59,198 bases of DNA from Gammaproteobacteria bacterium (GTDB taxonomy: Bacteria; Pseudomonadota; Gammaproteobacteria; Steroidobacterales; Steroidobacteraceae), in assembly GCA_003134045.1 (NCBI GenBank), contig PLAH01000144.1, positions 1 to 59,198 of the forward strand, written 5' to 3'. Below are positions 44,706-53,886 of the stretch, piece after piece (position 1 is the first letter of the stretch; every line of letters begins with the position of its first letter). Both the position numbers and the translations under genes were made by a program. Below the pieces are notes generated by a model. That model was not told the DNA's origin and did not search any database. It was given only the letters and a program-made list of their open reading frames with translations.

Positions 44706-45158
44706 TCGACGCGCCTTCGTCGACATCGCGACGCCGGCGAGCAAGGCGCTCGAAGCGGCCATGAAGCCGGTGACTGAGCAGTTTTGGGGTTGGCGCAACG
44801 CATCCTGCAGTTGGAAGCCACGGCGTGCCGGGCCATGACTTGGTTCTCGGCCAAATGGATTGCCCTCACGGCCGCGGGCTTTGTCGGGATGAGTGCGATG
44901 GCCTGGGCGTCGGTGTGGTGGCAGCGGAACGCCGTGAATGAGCTCACGGAGCAGAAAACGGCGCTCGAGGCGGACATTGCCGAAATGCAGGTCAATGCGG
45001 CGGCGCTCGCGAAGAAAGGAGCGCGGATCAAGATCGACAACTGCGGTGGCCGGCTGTGTGTCGCGGTCAATACCGACCAGGGTCAAAGCCACGTTGATTG
45101 GCGGGGAGCGTGGCATGCAGCCGACGGCGCACCGCTGGCGATTCCGAAGGGGTACTAA
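44706..45158 (+). pseudogene. frameshifted membrane protein resembling relaxase-associated mobilization proteins
   Basis: Two frames join. FVDIATPASKALEAAMKPVT, then EQFWG, read from about 44706 to 44786. The reading continues in the next frame as GLAQRILQLEATACRAMTWF, a transmembrane helix (KWIALTAAGFVGMSAMAWASVWW), a coiled coil (LTEQKTALEADIAEMQVNAAALAKKG) and CGGRLCVAVNTDQG. A shift near 44785 separates them. The plan (amphipathic helix, one helix in the membrane, coiled coil, small Cys pair) is like small proteins beside plasmid relaxase genes; no relaxase gene remains. The downstream frame alone could start at TTG 44784 or ATG 44835. Confidence 0.5.
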
Positions 45159-45230
45159 GATCGCCGAGGGTTGTTAGATCTACTGTGGCGAAACGGCATT
45201 TTTCCTGTAAAGGATGACCTAGAAAAGATC

Positions 45231-45377
45231 ATGAGTAAGCATTCAAAGCAGCTGGATCAGCTATTGCAACTCATTGATAACGTTTATGAAGCGGCTCTCG
45301 ATGGAGGGCGTTGGCGGAGTTTGGCTCCCGAGATTGCCGAAACATTTGGCTCAACGAGCACCACTCTTCAGATGTAA
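45231..45377 (+). pseudogene. LuxR-type regulator fragment
   Basis: MSKHSKQLDQLLQLIDNVYE, then AALDGGRWRSLAPEIAETFG matches the N-terminus of LuxR-family regulators (the pattern L-I-x-x-I-Y-E-A-A-L-D...W...L...A...G). It stops after 48 codons, exactly where the Tn3-related sequence begins on the opposite strand. The rest of the gene, including the HTH, is absent. Confidence 0.55.
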
Positions 45378-45444
45378 GCACTTCAGCATTCCCGTTGGAT
45401 GAGATAGGCGCCGGCACCACGGGCATCGCCCGCGTGTGACCACC

Positions 45445-47318
45445 CCTCCGGAATGCCGGATTGACGAAGTAATCGGCCAGGAACGCGGTACGCAGCAAGC
45501 GTCCGATCACGACACCGACTTCGTACAGCGGATCGCCGCGCGCGGCGGAGCCAAAGCGCGCCAGCACATTGATGGCGCTGGTGTGACCGCTGTAGGCGGA
45601 GGCGATCAAGTGAACCCACCGGTCCCAGTGGACCGGTACCTGGCTGAGATCCAAGCTGGCCTCGCAAATCGGTTTCAGTATCTGCGGCACCTCGTAGCCG
45701 CGCGGTAAAAACAGATGACGATCCGTGAGCGCCTTCAATCTCGGACACAGATCCAGACCTGGGCCGTGGGCAAAGGCCATTCCAAAATCTGTTAGCCGTG
45801 CGTATCGACTGCCAGCTGCACGATATCGATTTTCTCTTGTCGAAGCACACCCTCAATCGCGGCGCCGACTTGCCGCTCGTTGAGCACGATGGGTTGCGCA
45901 TGGAAGATGCCCCAGCCCGCCAGCACGTGCGAGTAGATCCCCACAGAGGGCGTTTGGCGGCGTGGATCGAGTCGTGCTTGCCAAACCCGCTGCCGGGTCT
46001 CCAAACTCATCATGTCGGAAGAGGCCAGATCTGAGCGGCCCCAGGTGGCCGCGATCGGATGCCGACGCATGTAGGCGAGCACCGCGGCACTGGCTTCTGC
46101 CAGTCGTCGTTCATCCCCGGCCCAGCGCATCGCTTGCCGGACGCTCGCCGCCGAGAGCTGCGGCATCATGCGCGCCGTCGCCGCCGCCGACATCGAGGTG
46201 CCATGCGCCAAGATACCGGCATACACCATCAGCAGTTCCTTGTCGGAGCGCGGTTCGCGACCGAGCATGATCCAGCTGAAGCGCACGTTGGCATCGACCT
46301 CGAGCAGCAGCTCAGGCAACTGCGCTTCACCGATCCGATGATCGAGCGCGGCGCGCAACTTAACCAGCTCCGGCTCCTCTTCTTCGGCCGCCAAGGGCGT
46401 CAGATGCAGCTCGTCGTCGATGCGTAGCTCACCGGCCTCGACGGCTTTGGCCACGGCCGCGACACCGGCCTGGGCGCGTTCGATGAGTGGCTCAAGATAC
46501 AACTTGGCTCGCTTGGGTAATGACAGGCGACGATAGTAGGAATTACGCTCCTTTTGCCATGTCTCCGTCGGGATAAACAGCCGTTCGCGGCTGCGAAACG
46601 CCAAGCTATGATCAATCCATACCGTGCCGTTGCGCAGTGCCCGGCGCAGCGCCAGCAACGTGGCGACTTCGAAGGCGCGAAACGCCTGTTCACGATCGGC
46701 GCCGGATAACAGCGTCCGCCACACCCTGCCGAAATCAATCGCGGTTGCAGCCGGTAGCTCTCGGACACCGTGTTCATATAACGCTTTGAGCAACTGCAGT
46801 GCCGCCAACACCGGATGATCCGGTACCGCTTGCCATGGCAAGAGCACCAGTGCGGACAGCAGCGAGCGTACGGGGCGAATCTCCAGCGTCAGGTGGTCAC
46901 GCACCAGCTGTGCGCGCGTCGGCGGTTTGCGTTGCAGATGGGCCGTCACCAGCGAGCGCAATCGTCCACGGATCTCGCCGTCCGCCACGGCCGTATCGCT
47001 TGCCAGAGCGCCAATCGACGCCAGTAGTTCTCGATACAAATCAGCCCAGTGGATCAGCACCTGATTAGCATCCTTGGTCGCGCGGCGCCAGAGATCTGCC
47101 ACTCGACGCCGTACCATCAGCAGTACTCGATCCGTGCCGATCAGTAGGCAATAGCGCAAAAAATAGGCCACCTCGATCGTTCGGACCGGCTCGCGAATCA
47201 AACGACCCGCAGACGGTGGTCGGTTCGCCAGGCGCCGCGCGTACCGGCGCAGCAGATCATCCGGCACGTCGACCAGATGGCGCTGGACCCCGAGTTCGTA
47301 CGTAACCGGTGTCTGGCC
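45445..47318 (-). pseudogene. tnpA: Tn3-family transposase, truncated at both ends and frameshifted
   Basis: Read from 47318 downward: TYELGVQRHLVDVPDDLLRRYAR, VADLWRRATKDANQVL, RSLVTAHLQRKPPTRAQLVRDHL, FSWIMLGREPRSDKELLMVYAGILAHGTSMSAAATARM, QARLDPRRQTPSVGIYSHVL and DIVQLAVDTHG. There a stop appears (GGC TAA). Removing the effect of one missing base at about 45795 restores YTDFGMAFA and the continuation DLCPRLKALTDRHLFLPRGY to LADYFVNPAFRR at 45445. The N-terminus and the last about 80 residues, with the final catalytic Glu, are missing. No resolvase or terminal repeats seen. Confidence 0.85.
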
Positions 47319-47328
47319 GGCGTATTGA

Positions 47329-47829
47329 TTAGTTCGGCAGACCGTGCAGGTCAGAGCGCAGCGGATTATCGGCGAAATGCTGTTTCCACAGACGCGGCGT
47401 GAGTTCGGCGACCCGGGAGGCGGGGTGCTGTGCGACGCGTTGGAGCACATCAACGAGGTAGGTGTAGGGATCGACACCGTGGAGGCGACAGGTGACGATC
47501 AAGCTCTGGATGATGCCGACGTCACGGGCGCCGAGTTCGGTCCAGCAAAAAAGCCATGAACGGCTGCCCATGGGAATGACGCGCAGGGCGCGCTCGATGT
47601 GATTCGTATCCATGGGTACGTCGGAATCCGTGAGGAATACTTCCAGCCCCAATTGGCGTTTTCGCGCGTAGCTCAAGGCTTTGATGAACGGATTGGTGGG
47701 CGTGAACCCCTGGTGCTCGAATTGCCGTTCGATCCAGTCGAAAAACACCTCGACCTTCGGCTTGCTGTGGGTCAGCCGGTACAGCTGTTTGTCGTCATCC
47801 ACGAGGTGGTGCGTCAAGATCACTCCGAT
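47329..47829 (-). pseudogene. IS66-family transposase, C-terminal fragment
   Basis: Reading from about 47829: HHLVDDDKQLYRLTHSKPKV, FFDWIERQFEHQGFTPTNPFIKALSYARKRQLGLEVFLTDSDVPMDTNHIERALRVIPMGSRSWLFCWTELGA, then VTCRLHGVDPYTYLVDVLQRV and WKQHFADNPLRSDLHG. This is the C-terminal DDE part of IS66 TnpC, with the natural end. The N-terminal two thirds are absent. The 5' side abuts kup sequence and the 3' side abuts the Tn3 transposase. Confidence 0.85.
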
Positions 47830-47831
47830 TT

Positions 47832-48122
47832 CCGAACGCATCGTTCGCGTCGAACTGAGGTTCGGATTTATGGAAAAGGCGGACGTTCCCAAGGGATTCA
47901 GCGTCGCGGTGGCGCGCGGACAGATTACAGATTGCCCGCTGCAGCAAGTAACTTACTTTACCGGTCACGAGACAATCATTGCCACGGGCCGGCAGACCGG
48001 GATGGCGCGATGGCGCAAAAGCGATTTTTGCGCTAATGCATCTCAATGCTCCGCGGCCCGGCGCCTATTTCAATATTCCAAGCACCCAGGTGATGGAAAT
48101 TGGCGTCGCGTTCGAGATCTGA
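47832..48122 (+). pseudogene. kup: 3' end of a Kup potassium transporter gene
   Basis: ISERIVRVELRFGFMEKADVPKG, CPLQQVTYFTGHETIIATGRQ and TGMARWRK match the cytoplasmic C-terminal part of Kup. One extra A near 48018 shifts the frame; in the next frame the protein resumes as AIFALMHLNAPRPGAYFNIP then STQVMEIGVAFEI and a stop at 48120, the Kup C-terminus. All transmembrane parts are gone, replaced by IS66 sequence. It shows that a potassium uptake gene was cut here. Confidence 0.8.
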
Positions 48123-48230
48123 GCACCCGCTTTGTTATTCGCATGGCATTCGTCGCGATGAACCCCTGAGTACTTGCGTGAGCGCTGCAGCCGTGGGCTA
48201 GGCGGGCGGAGCGCTAGACGAGTTGTCGGT

Positions 48231-49583
48231 CTACGGCGAAGCCTCCGTGACGTTGGCGGTTCTGACGGGATGCATGCGACCTTCCAAGGCGCTGAGTCGC
48301 TGTTGAAGCTTCTCGATCTGGTCCGGATTCAGTCGTTCGGCGCAACCGACCAAGATCCGTCGGCCACGCACGATGAGTGACTCGAGAAGGCGTGGGTCGC
48401 TGCAAGTCGAAGCAATATCGTCGAAGGCGCGTAGGACGCGCATGCTGACCGCGATATCCGACATCGAGTAATGGCGTATTTGCTCAAATGCCGTATCGAG
48501 AAGGCTCTCGATCCCGATCCATGAAACGATGACCCGGACGACGTGCGGTGGATCGCAAAGCAGCGAGACCGGAGCGTTGCGGCTCACGAATCGGATCAGG
48601 ATCCGCCCGAGTTGGTCAACGCAAGTAATCGCGGTGCTCGGGTCGTTGACCGCGGAGGAAATCGCCTTGAGGGCGATGTCGACAATCTGGATGACCCCGA
48701 ACTCGATGTCCTGTTGCATTGTGCGCGTCGGTCCAATATCGAACGCCGAGCGCAGTTCGCGCGCGCACTCAGGATCGACGCGTTCCTCCGGCGAGGCGCC
48801 GAACAGCGCAACGCCAGCTGGCACGAAGTGCCCGACGCGGCGGACCAAGCGCACCCGTAACTTCATTGCTTTCGCGAGATAGAGCAAACGCCCGGTATCG
48901 ACATAGCGGATGTAGCCGGAGACTGCGCTGCCGACCAGGACCTCGCGTTTGTTGCCATCGAACGGTACGCCTTGCGGCTCGTAGGCGTATCGCTGAGAAT
49001 CCGGCATGAAGTAATCGATCACGCCCTCCGTTTCGCGCGCGATCCGATCAACAATGTGATTGACGCTAATTGCCTGCGAGATGTGATGAATAAAGAAGAT
49101 CAACCACGCGACGCAGATCAACGCGAGCAACATGGCACAGGTTACCGTGGCCACCGGAGCAAAGGGGTGCGGGAGGGAGCGTGTTGCGGGCAATGCGGCC
49201 ACGCAATAGGCGAAGGTGCCGAGGAAGATACCGAGCGTCCACTGAGTCACGCGATCCTTGACGAAGCTCGAGAGGATTCGAGGGGAGAATTGCATCGACG
49301 CGAGCGTCAGCGTCATTAAGAGGATGGCGAAAACGATCGACACTACTGTCATGATCGATGCGGCGATCGTAGCTAGGATGACCTGAGCGACCTGGGGATC
49401 GGCGCGGGAGGGGAACAGGACAGTAGGAACCCATGCGCTCAGAGGTGGGACGGTCTCTTCCAGCGACGAAAGTGAGGCACCGAGAACGCCGAGCGCGATG
49501 GCGATCAGGAGGGGTCGTACCAGAAACCCGCCGCGCAGCGCATACAGGGTTGTACGGAGCCGGGGAAGCAATCGGTTCGTCAT
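48231..49583 (-). CDS. DUF2254 family membrane protein
   Basis: 450 residues from the ATG at 49583 (GAAAGG upstream); the frame extends further, but that part is unlike the family. Four transmembrane helices lie in the first about 180 residues (PLLIAIALGVLGASL, VILATIAASIMTVVSIVFAILLMTL, LGIFLGTFAYCVAAL, TCAMLLALICVAWLIFFIHHI). The motif QFSPRILSSFVKDRVTQWTLG and later FGVIQIVDIALKAISSAVNDPSTA are typical of DUF2254. The cytoplasmic domain is large. Function unknown. Confidence 0.9.
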   Translation of the reverse strand: MTNRLLPRLRTTLYALRGGFLVRPLLIAIALGVLGASLSSLEETVPPLSAWVPTVLFPSRADPQVAQVILATIAASIMTVVSIVFAILLMTLTLASMQFSPRILSSFVKDRVTQWTLGIFLGTFAYCVAALPATRSLPHPFAPVATVTCAMLLALICVAWLIFFIHHISQAISVNHIVDRIARETEGVIDYFMPDSQRYAYEPQGVPFDGNKREVLVGSAVSGYIRYVDTGRLLYLAKAMKLRVRLVRRVGHFVPAGVALFGASPEERVDPECARELRSAFDIGPTRTMQQDIEFGVIQIVDIALKAISSAVNDPSTAITCVDQLGRILIRFVSRNAPVSLLCDPPHVVRVIVSWIGIESLLDTAFEQIRHYSMSDIAVSMRVLRAFDDIASTCSDPRLLESLIVRGRRILVGCAERLNPDQIEKLQQRLSALEGRMHPVRTANVTEASP

Positions 49584-49703
49584 GACGCGACCTTTCTCAC
49601 GATGATTAGTGCCAGGATTCCGACTTCTCGCATGGTTTTCCGCCCGGGCGTGCCTCACGCTGGGGTTCGTGCAAGCCTAAGTTATGTGCGTCGGGCCGTC
49701 GAC

Positions 49704-50546
49704 TCAGAACCGCTGCGACAGGCCAGTATAGAGCTGGGCCCGCGGCGCAACGCCGTTTAGGCTGAAATTGCTGCCCAAATCGAGCTGCATGTTCGGGCTC
49801 AGCGCGTAAGTCAGAGCTTCATCCAGAGTATAGATCGGTTTTTCCCGCGCTTGGAACGATTGGGATGTGAAAACCTCGGTATAGAAGGTCCAACGCTTGT
49901 CGAGCGGATGGCTAACATTGATCAAGAAGTCGAAGGCAAGGTGGAAGCCGCTGACGGCGGTGTCTTTCAGATAGTCGCCTTCCGGCATCACGATCACGGT
50001 GAAGCCGCCCGGCGCGCTGAAGCTGATGGGCAGGATCAGGCCGCCTTCGACCTTGCCATTGCCGAGACCGGACTGCGCCGTCGGCCGCTTGACATAGGGC
50101 AAGAGCGCCACCGCGACGGCGCCGCGATCATCGCCCAGCACATTGATCTTCAGGCGCGCGACGGTGTCGCCAACTCCGGAGACACTCGTCGTGTTCGCGG
50201 CGCTTTTGGCTACGACGGACTCATACGGCGTGATCTGCAGCTCGGCATCGATCGTATTGGTCAGCCCCCACTTCAGGGTCGGGTCGACTACAGTCCATGC
50301 TTGGGTCCGGACACCGTCGGTGTCTCCGTAGCCGAACACGGCGATGTCGGTCTCGTACTGAAAATGGCCGGCATCGACCGTATAGGGGCTGTTGGCCTTC
50401 GGCGGTCGATCGGTGTTGAAGCTGCGCAAGTCAGCGTCGGGCGTCGGATTGAGCAGGGTGTAGTCGCTCTTGTCCGGTGCCGCGTCGTCGGCCAATGCCG
50501 ATACCGCAAACGCCGACAGCATCAGCGCGAGAAGGCCGTATTTCAT
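49704..50546 (-). CDS. outer-membrane beta-barrel protein (phenol/MetA-degradation transporter type)
   Basis: 280 residues. Signal peptide (MKYGLLALMLSAFAVSALA), then DLRSFNTDRPPKANSPYTVDAGHFQYETDIAVFGYGD, WGLTNTIDAELQITPYESV, GVGDTVARLKINVLG and the C-terminal strand RAQLYTGLSQRF with terminal Phe. This is the PF13557-like transporter group found near aromatic degradation and many other genes. Substrate unknown. It lies downstream of kdpC on the same strand, 34 bp away, and may be cotranscribed. Confidence 0.85.
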   Translation of the reverse strand: MKYGLLALMLSAFAVSALADDAAPDKSDYTLLNPTPDADLRSFNTDRPPKANSPYTVDAGHFQYETDIAVFGYGDTDGVRTQAWTVVDPTLKWGLTNTIDAELQITPYESVVAKSAANTTSVSGVGDTVARLKINVLGDDRGAVAVALLPYVKRPTAQSGLGNGKVEGGLILPISFSAPGGFTVIVMPEGDYLKDTAVSGFHLAFDFLINVSHPLDKRWTFYTEVFTSQSFQAREKPIYTLDEALTYALSPNMQLDLGSNFSLNGVAPRAQLYTGLSQRF

Positions 50547-50580
50547 GAAAACGCGTCCCGTGTGCCGTGGCGCTCTTGAA

Positions 50581-51150
50581 TCAGTAGGCATCGAGTGCGA
50601 GATTCACGGCGAGAACATTGACTCGGCGTTGTCCGAGAAAGCCAAAAGCCGGTGACTCTATGTGCCGCTCAACGAGCGCACGCACGGCTGATGGATCGAT
50701 GTCCCGTGCAGCGGCGACACGGTCCACTTGGTATAGCATCGCGGCCACGGTCACGTGTGGATCCAGCCCACTTCCCGACGCGGTCACGAGATCCAGCGGA
50801 ATCGGGGCAAGAGAGTTGCCGTGTGCTTTGGCGAGAGCAGTGCAGCGCGCGGCAACGTCCTTGGCAAGCTGGGGATTCGAGGGAGCAAGATTCGTTCCCG
50901 AGGAGGCGGCCGCGTTGTAGGGAGTCGGCGGCGTCGCAGACGGCCGTCCCCAAAAATAGCGAGCGTCATCAAAGTTCTGTCCGATCAAGGTCGAGCCGAC
51001 GATCCTGCCGTCGCGCCGCACGAGAGTACCATCAGCTTGCTCCGGAAAGAAGGTCTGAGCGAGGCCGAGAATGAGCAGTGGGTACACAATCCCCGCTAGG
51101 GCCGTAAGCAGCACCATGCTGACCAATACCGCGCGAACTGACGGAGGCAC
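50581..51150 (-). CDS. kdpC: potassium-transporting ATPase subunit KdpC
   Basis: 189 residues with a GTG start and AGGAG seven bases upstream. One N-terminal transmembrane helix (AVLVSMVLLTALAGIVYPLLILGLAQTFF), then ADGTLVRRDGRIVGSTLIGQNF, ARYFWGRPSATPPTPYNAAASSGTNLAPSNPQL, and ASGSGLDPHVTVAAMLYQVDRVA with LNLALD-like NLALDAY at the end: complete and typical. It starts 12 bp after kdpA; kdpB, normally between them, is missing. Confidence 0.96.
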   Translation of the reverse strand: MPPSVRAVLVSMVLLTALAGIVYPLLILGLAQTFFPEQADGTLVRRDGRIVGSTLIGQNFDDARYFWGRPSATPPTPYNAAASSGTNLAPSNPQLAKDVAARCTALAKAHGNSLAPIPLDLVTASGSGLDPHVTVAAMLYQVDRVAAARDIDPSAVRALVERHIESPAFGFLGQRRVNVLAVNLALDAY

Positions 51151-51162
51151 CGGAGTTCTCCT

Positions 51163-52902
51163 TTAACGCCAAAGCAGCATGTGTTCGGCCACTGGCCCGA
51201 GGCACAGCAGCGGCAAGAAGTTAAGGCCGGCGACGAGCAAGATCGTTGCAATGAGCAGCCCCGCAAACAGCCCCGTATCGGTCGGAAGCGAGCCCGAGGT
51301 GATTCCCCGCCGTTGCCGCTCTGCGAATGTGCCCGCCAAAGCCAACGCCGGCAAGGCGAGAAGAAAACGCCCCGCGAGCATCGCCACTGAAGTCGTGTAG
51401 TTATAGAAAGCAGAATTGGCACTGAGTCCCCCAAAGCTCTGGCCATTGTTGGCAAAACTCGAGGTGTACGCAAAAGCGATCGACGTCAGTCCATGAGGTC
51501 CGCTGTTGGTCGTCAGCCCCGCGCGACCTGCCGCAGTCATCACGGCCAACGCCGTGAGCGGCAAAATCACCATGCCTGCGATGAGCATATAGAGTGCGAT
51601 GAGCTTCATCTCGGCAACGCCGATCTGGTTGCCGAGATAGACAGGCGATCGACCTATCATGAGGGCGCCGATGAAGACGGCGAGTTGCGCGGCAAGAATC
51701 ATGCTAACGAGACCTGTGCCTAGGCCACCGTACGTGACTTCCCCAAGCAGCATATTAAAGAATGCAATGCCGCCGCCGAGCGGCGAGAGACTGTCGGGCG
51801 CTGCCGCGGTGGAGCCGGTGGCGCCATTCGACGTGGCGACGACTGCGAGCGTGGTTCCGCTGGTGCCGAATCGCACTTCCTTGCCCTCGGTGTTGCCCGT
51901 CCACGCGGTATCTCCCACGGCGAAGGTATGAGGCGCTGCCGCACGCACGAGAGCTGGGTTACCGGCATTCTCTGCCCAGTGCACGCCAGCGAGTCCAACG
52001 GCAAATAGCAGCGTCATCACCCAATAGAGAAGCCAGCCGTGGCGACGGTCTCCGGTCATCGCGCCGAATGTGTAGCAAAGAGCGGCCGGGAGCATCACGA
52101 TGGCCAGCATTTCGACGAAATTGCTGAGCGCGGTAGGGTTCTCATAGGGATGGGCGCCGTTGGCATTGAAAAAGCCGCCGCCATTCGTGCCGAGATTCTT
52201 GATGAACTCGAGCGCCGCCACGGGACCTTGCGCAATGAGTTGCGGCGCGCCTTGCAAAGTCGTGGCCGCTGTATAGGCATGAAGGTTCATCGGGACACCT
52301 TGCCATACGAGGATCAGTGCCCCCGGGATGCTCAGCGGCAAGAGCACCCATAACATGGCACGGGTGACGTCACGCCAAAAATTACCAAGCACGCCGCCGC
52401 CGTCGGCGGTAATGCCACGAATGAAGGCAATTCCGACGGCGAGTCCCGCCGCTCCCGCGAGAAAGTTCTGCGAGGCCAATGCGACAATCTGGCTAAAATA
52501 ACTCATCGTCGTTTCGCCGCCGTAGGCTTGCCAGGTGGTGGTCGTGGCAAAACTGATTGCGGTATTGGCAGCAAGATCACCGGTCATCGGAGTCGATAGC
52601 ACATCTTTGCCGAGGAGACGATAGAATGGGAGCAGATGCTGCAGTTTCAGGATCAAGAAGACAAACACCGCTCCAGCAACCCCAAACCAAACGAATGCGA
52701 GAAAATACTCGCGCCATTTCATCGGCCGCTGAGCGGCCGGGCCGACAAGCCGAATGATTATTCGTTCGACGGGAGCAACGAGCCGGTCCAGAAAGGTCGA
52801 TTCGTATGCGAAGACTTTAGCGAGATAGGACCCGAGTGGCCGCACAACGGCCGTCAGAACCGCGATGAACACTAGATATTCAGACAGGCTAATCCAACTC
52901 AT
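51163..52902 (-). CDS. kdpA: potassium-transporting ATPase subunit KdpA
   Basis: 579 residues from the ATG at 52902 (AAGAGG upstream). Potassium-channel-like subunit with about ten helices and four selectivity-filter-like loops: TTTWQAYGGET, LGTNGGGFFNANGAHP, LGEVTYGGLGTGL and FANNGQSFGGLSANS. It selects and passes potassium in the KdpFABC pump. Intact by length and motifs. No kdpF-like peptide is recognisable upstream. Confidence 0.96.
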   Translation of the reverse strand: MSWISLSEYLVFIAVLTAVVRPLGSYLAKVFAYESTFLDRLVAPVERIIIRLVGPAAQRPMKWREYFLAFVWFGVAGAVFVFLILKLQHLLPFYRLLGKDVLSTPMTGDLAANTAISFATTTTWQAYGGETTMSYFSQIVALASQNFLAGAAGLAVGIAFIRGITADGGGVLGNFWRDVTRAMLWVLLPLSIPGALILVWQGVPMNLHAYTAATTLQGAPQLIAQGPVAALEFIKNLGTNGGGFFNANGAHPYENPTALSNFVEMLAIVMLPAALCYTFGAMTGDRRHGWLLYWVMTLLFAVGLAGVHWAENAGNPALVRAAAPHTFAVGDTAWTGNTEGKEVRFGTSGTTLAVVATSNGATGSTAAAPDSLSPLGGGIAFFNMLLGEVTYGGLGTGLVSMILAAQLAVFIGALMIGRSPVYLGNQIGVAEMKLIALYMLIAGMVILPLTALAVMTAAGRAGLTTNSGPHGLTSIAFAYTSSFANNGQSFGGLSANSAFYNYTTSVAMLAGRFLLALPALALAGTFAERQRRGITSGSLPTDTGLFAGLLIATILLVAGLNFLPLLCLGPVAEHMLLWR

Positions 52903-53668
52903 ACTGCCTCTTCGTGCAAGCTTGCCCTGCACCACTGGTTTTCAACTTATTCGCACGTGCAACTATGCATTTGCGGCCTAAGTCGCGCGCGATACGCGTG
53001 AATCCGGAGGGGCGGGGCGTGGTGCTTTGCACGTGGCCGAGGTCTATCACCACGATAATCAATAAAAATAAAGTTACGAATTGGAGTCGTGATGACACTA
53101 AGCGGAAGATGGTCGTTAGCATAACGGCAACAGTATTAAAATGTCGTGTGGATATCGGCTTGTTGATTCCAGAAGTAGCCGGGCGGCCGGATCGTGGGAG
53201 TTGGAAGCCGAAAGGGCAGCGTGACTCGGGTGCTAGCTGTATCTGTCCCAAGAACGAAGGACTCGCAAATCCGGGTGCGTCATGAATCGAAGAAAATTGC
53301 CCAATTCGCGATGTTCAGTTGGCCATCTTGATCCCGGTCGGCCATCTGGAATTTAGCTTCGAAAAAGTGCAGTAGCTAAGTCTTGCTTACCGTGCATTCG
53401 TCGTTATTGCGTGTGGTTTGTCTAGAGTTGTCGGCCATGCCTTGATACCTCAAATATCGCCAGCGCATCACCTGAACTAATGGAGAGCGAACCCAGTGCG
53501 CGCTGCACGTAGGAGCCTATTGTCCTTAACCCCCTATAAAAATACTGTGAAAAAACTCTGGTTCTGGCATTTAGAGCGAGACGCGGTGATGAGAAGGCCG
53601 CATCGCCATTCCTTCACAACATTTTTACGCGCTGACGCCTATGCTGGTGTCAGTCGGAGGTGTTTCTC
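52903..53668. other. 766-bp low-coding gap upstream of kdpA
   Basis: No complete gene that I can support. It holds an EF-hand-like scrap on the - strand (53280-53375) and AT-richer stretches (53050-53130). An ORF at 52889-53251 on - has a hydrophobic run (FVTLFLLIIVVIDLG) but overlaps the kdpA start and resembles no KdpF. The kdpA promoter should lie here but is not obvious. Confidence 0.5.
53280..53375 (-). pseudogene. EF-hand fragment
   Basis: Reading the - strand after an in-frame TAG: HFFEAKFQMADRDQDGQLNI, ANWAIFFDS, stop. DRDQDGQLNI is a canonical EF-hand calcium loop (D-x-D-x-D-G-x-L), with Asn where the final Glu is usual. Only about 31 codons are open. It is probably the last helix-loop-helix of a lost calcium-binding protein. 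Confidence 0.4.
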
Positions 53669-53851
53669 ATGGCGATCCAAGAATATGTGAGGTCTATCGC
53701 GGCGACGCAGACGGTGTCTAAGGAGGAAGTATTTCGCTTTCTCGAAATGCAATTCGCTCGTGCCTATAGAAATCATGACGGGTTGTTAGACATCGATGAA
53801 CTCGCACTGTTTGCACAGTGCATCTCTTATCCGGAATCGGACCAACGGTAG
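53669..53851 (+). CDS. 60-residue EF-hand-like protein
   Basis: The ATG at 53669 has GGAGG eight bases upstream. MAIQEYVRSIAATQTVSKEE, FRFLEMQFARAYRNHDGLLD, IDELALFAQCISYPES. The segment RNHDGLLDIDEL resembles an EF-hand loop (with N/H at the first positions and a good D-G-x-L-D-x-x-E end). No signal peptide. It may be a real microprotein or the N-terminal piece of a larger calcium-binding protein. Calcium binding is uncertain. Confidence 0.5.
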   Translation: MAIQEYVRSIAATQTVSKEEVFRFLEMQFARAYRNHDGLLDIDELALFAQCISYPESDQR

Positions 53852-53886
53852 TCTCGGAATTCGCCGGGCGTCGTGGCTGAGCCGAG

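Larger units (their letters stand above)
40626..48200. mobile_element. decayed integrative element and transposon graveyard downstream of tRNA-Pro
   Basis: From the tRNA 3' end onward there follow a truncated integrase, an excisionase-like HTH gene, a complete tyrosine recombinase, a toxin-antitoxin pair, a frameshifted mobilization-type gene, a truncated regulator, Tn3 and IS66 transposase fragments and a truncated kup. This mix, plus lower GC and TTG starts than the flanks, marks horizontally acquired DNA. The right boundary is uncertain; the Kdp region may belong to the same island. Confidence 0.75.

Noticed and set aside
47795..48046. - strand ORF (83 codons) across the kup remnant
   Set aside because: Antisense to the recognisable Kup C-terminal sequence, no family and no start signal.
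52889..53251. Candidate kdpF or small membrane gene upstream of kdpA
   Set aside because: It has one hydrophobic run but is 120 codons long, overlaps the kdpA start and does not resemble the short KdpF peptide.
53496..53690. 64-codon ORF before the EF-hand-like gene
   Set aside because: GTG start without ribosome site, Arg-rich and without similarity; it also runs into the better-supported ORF at 53669.
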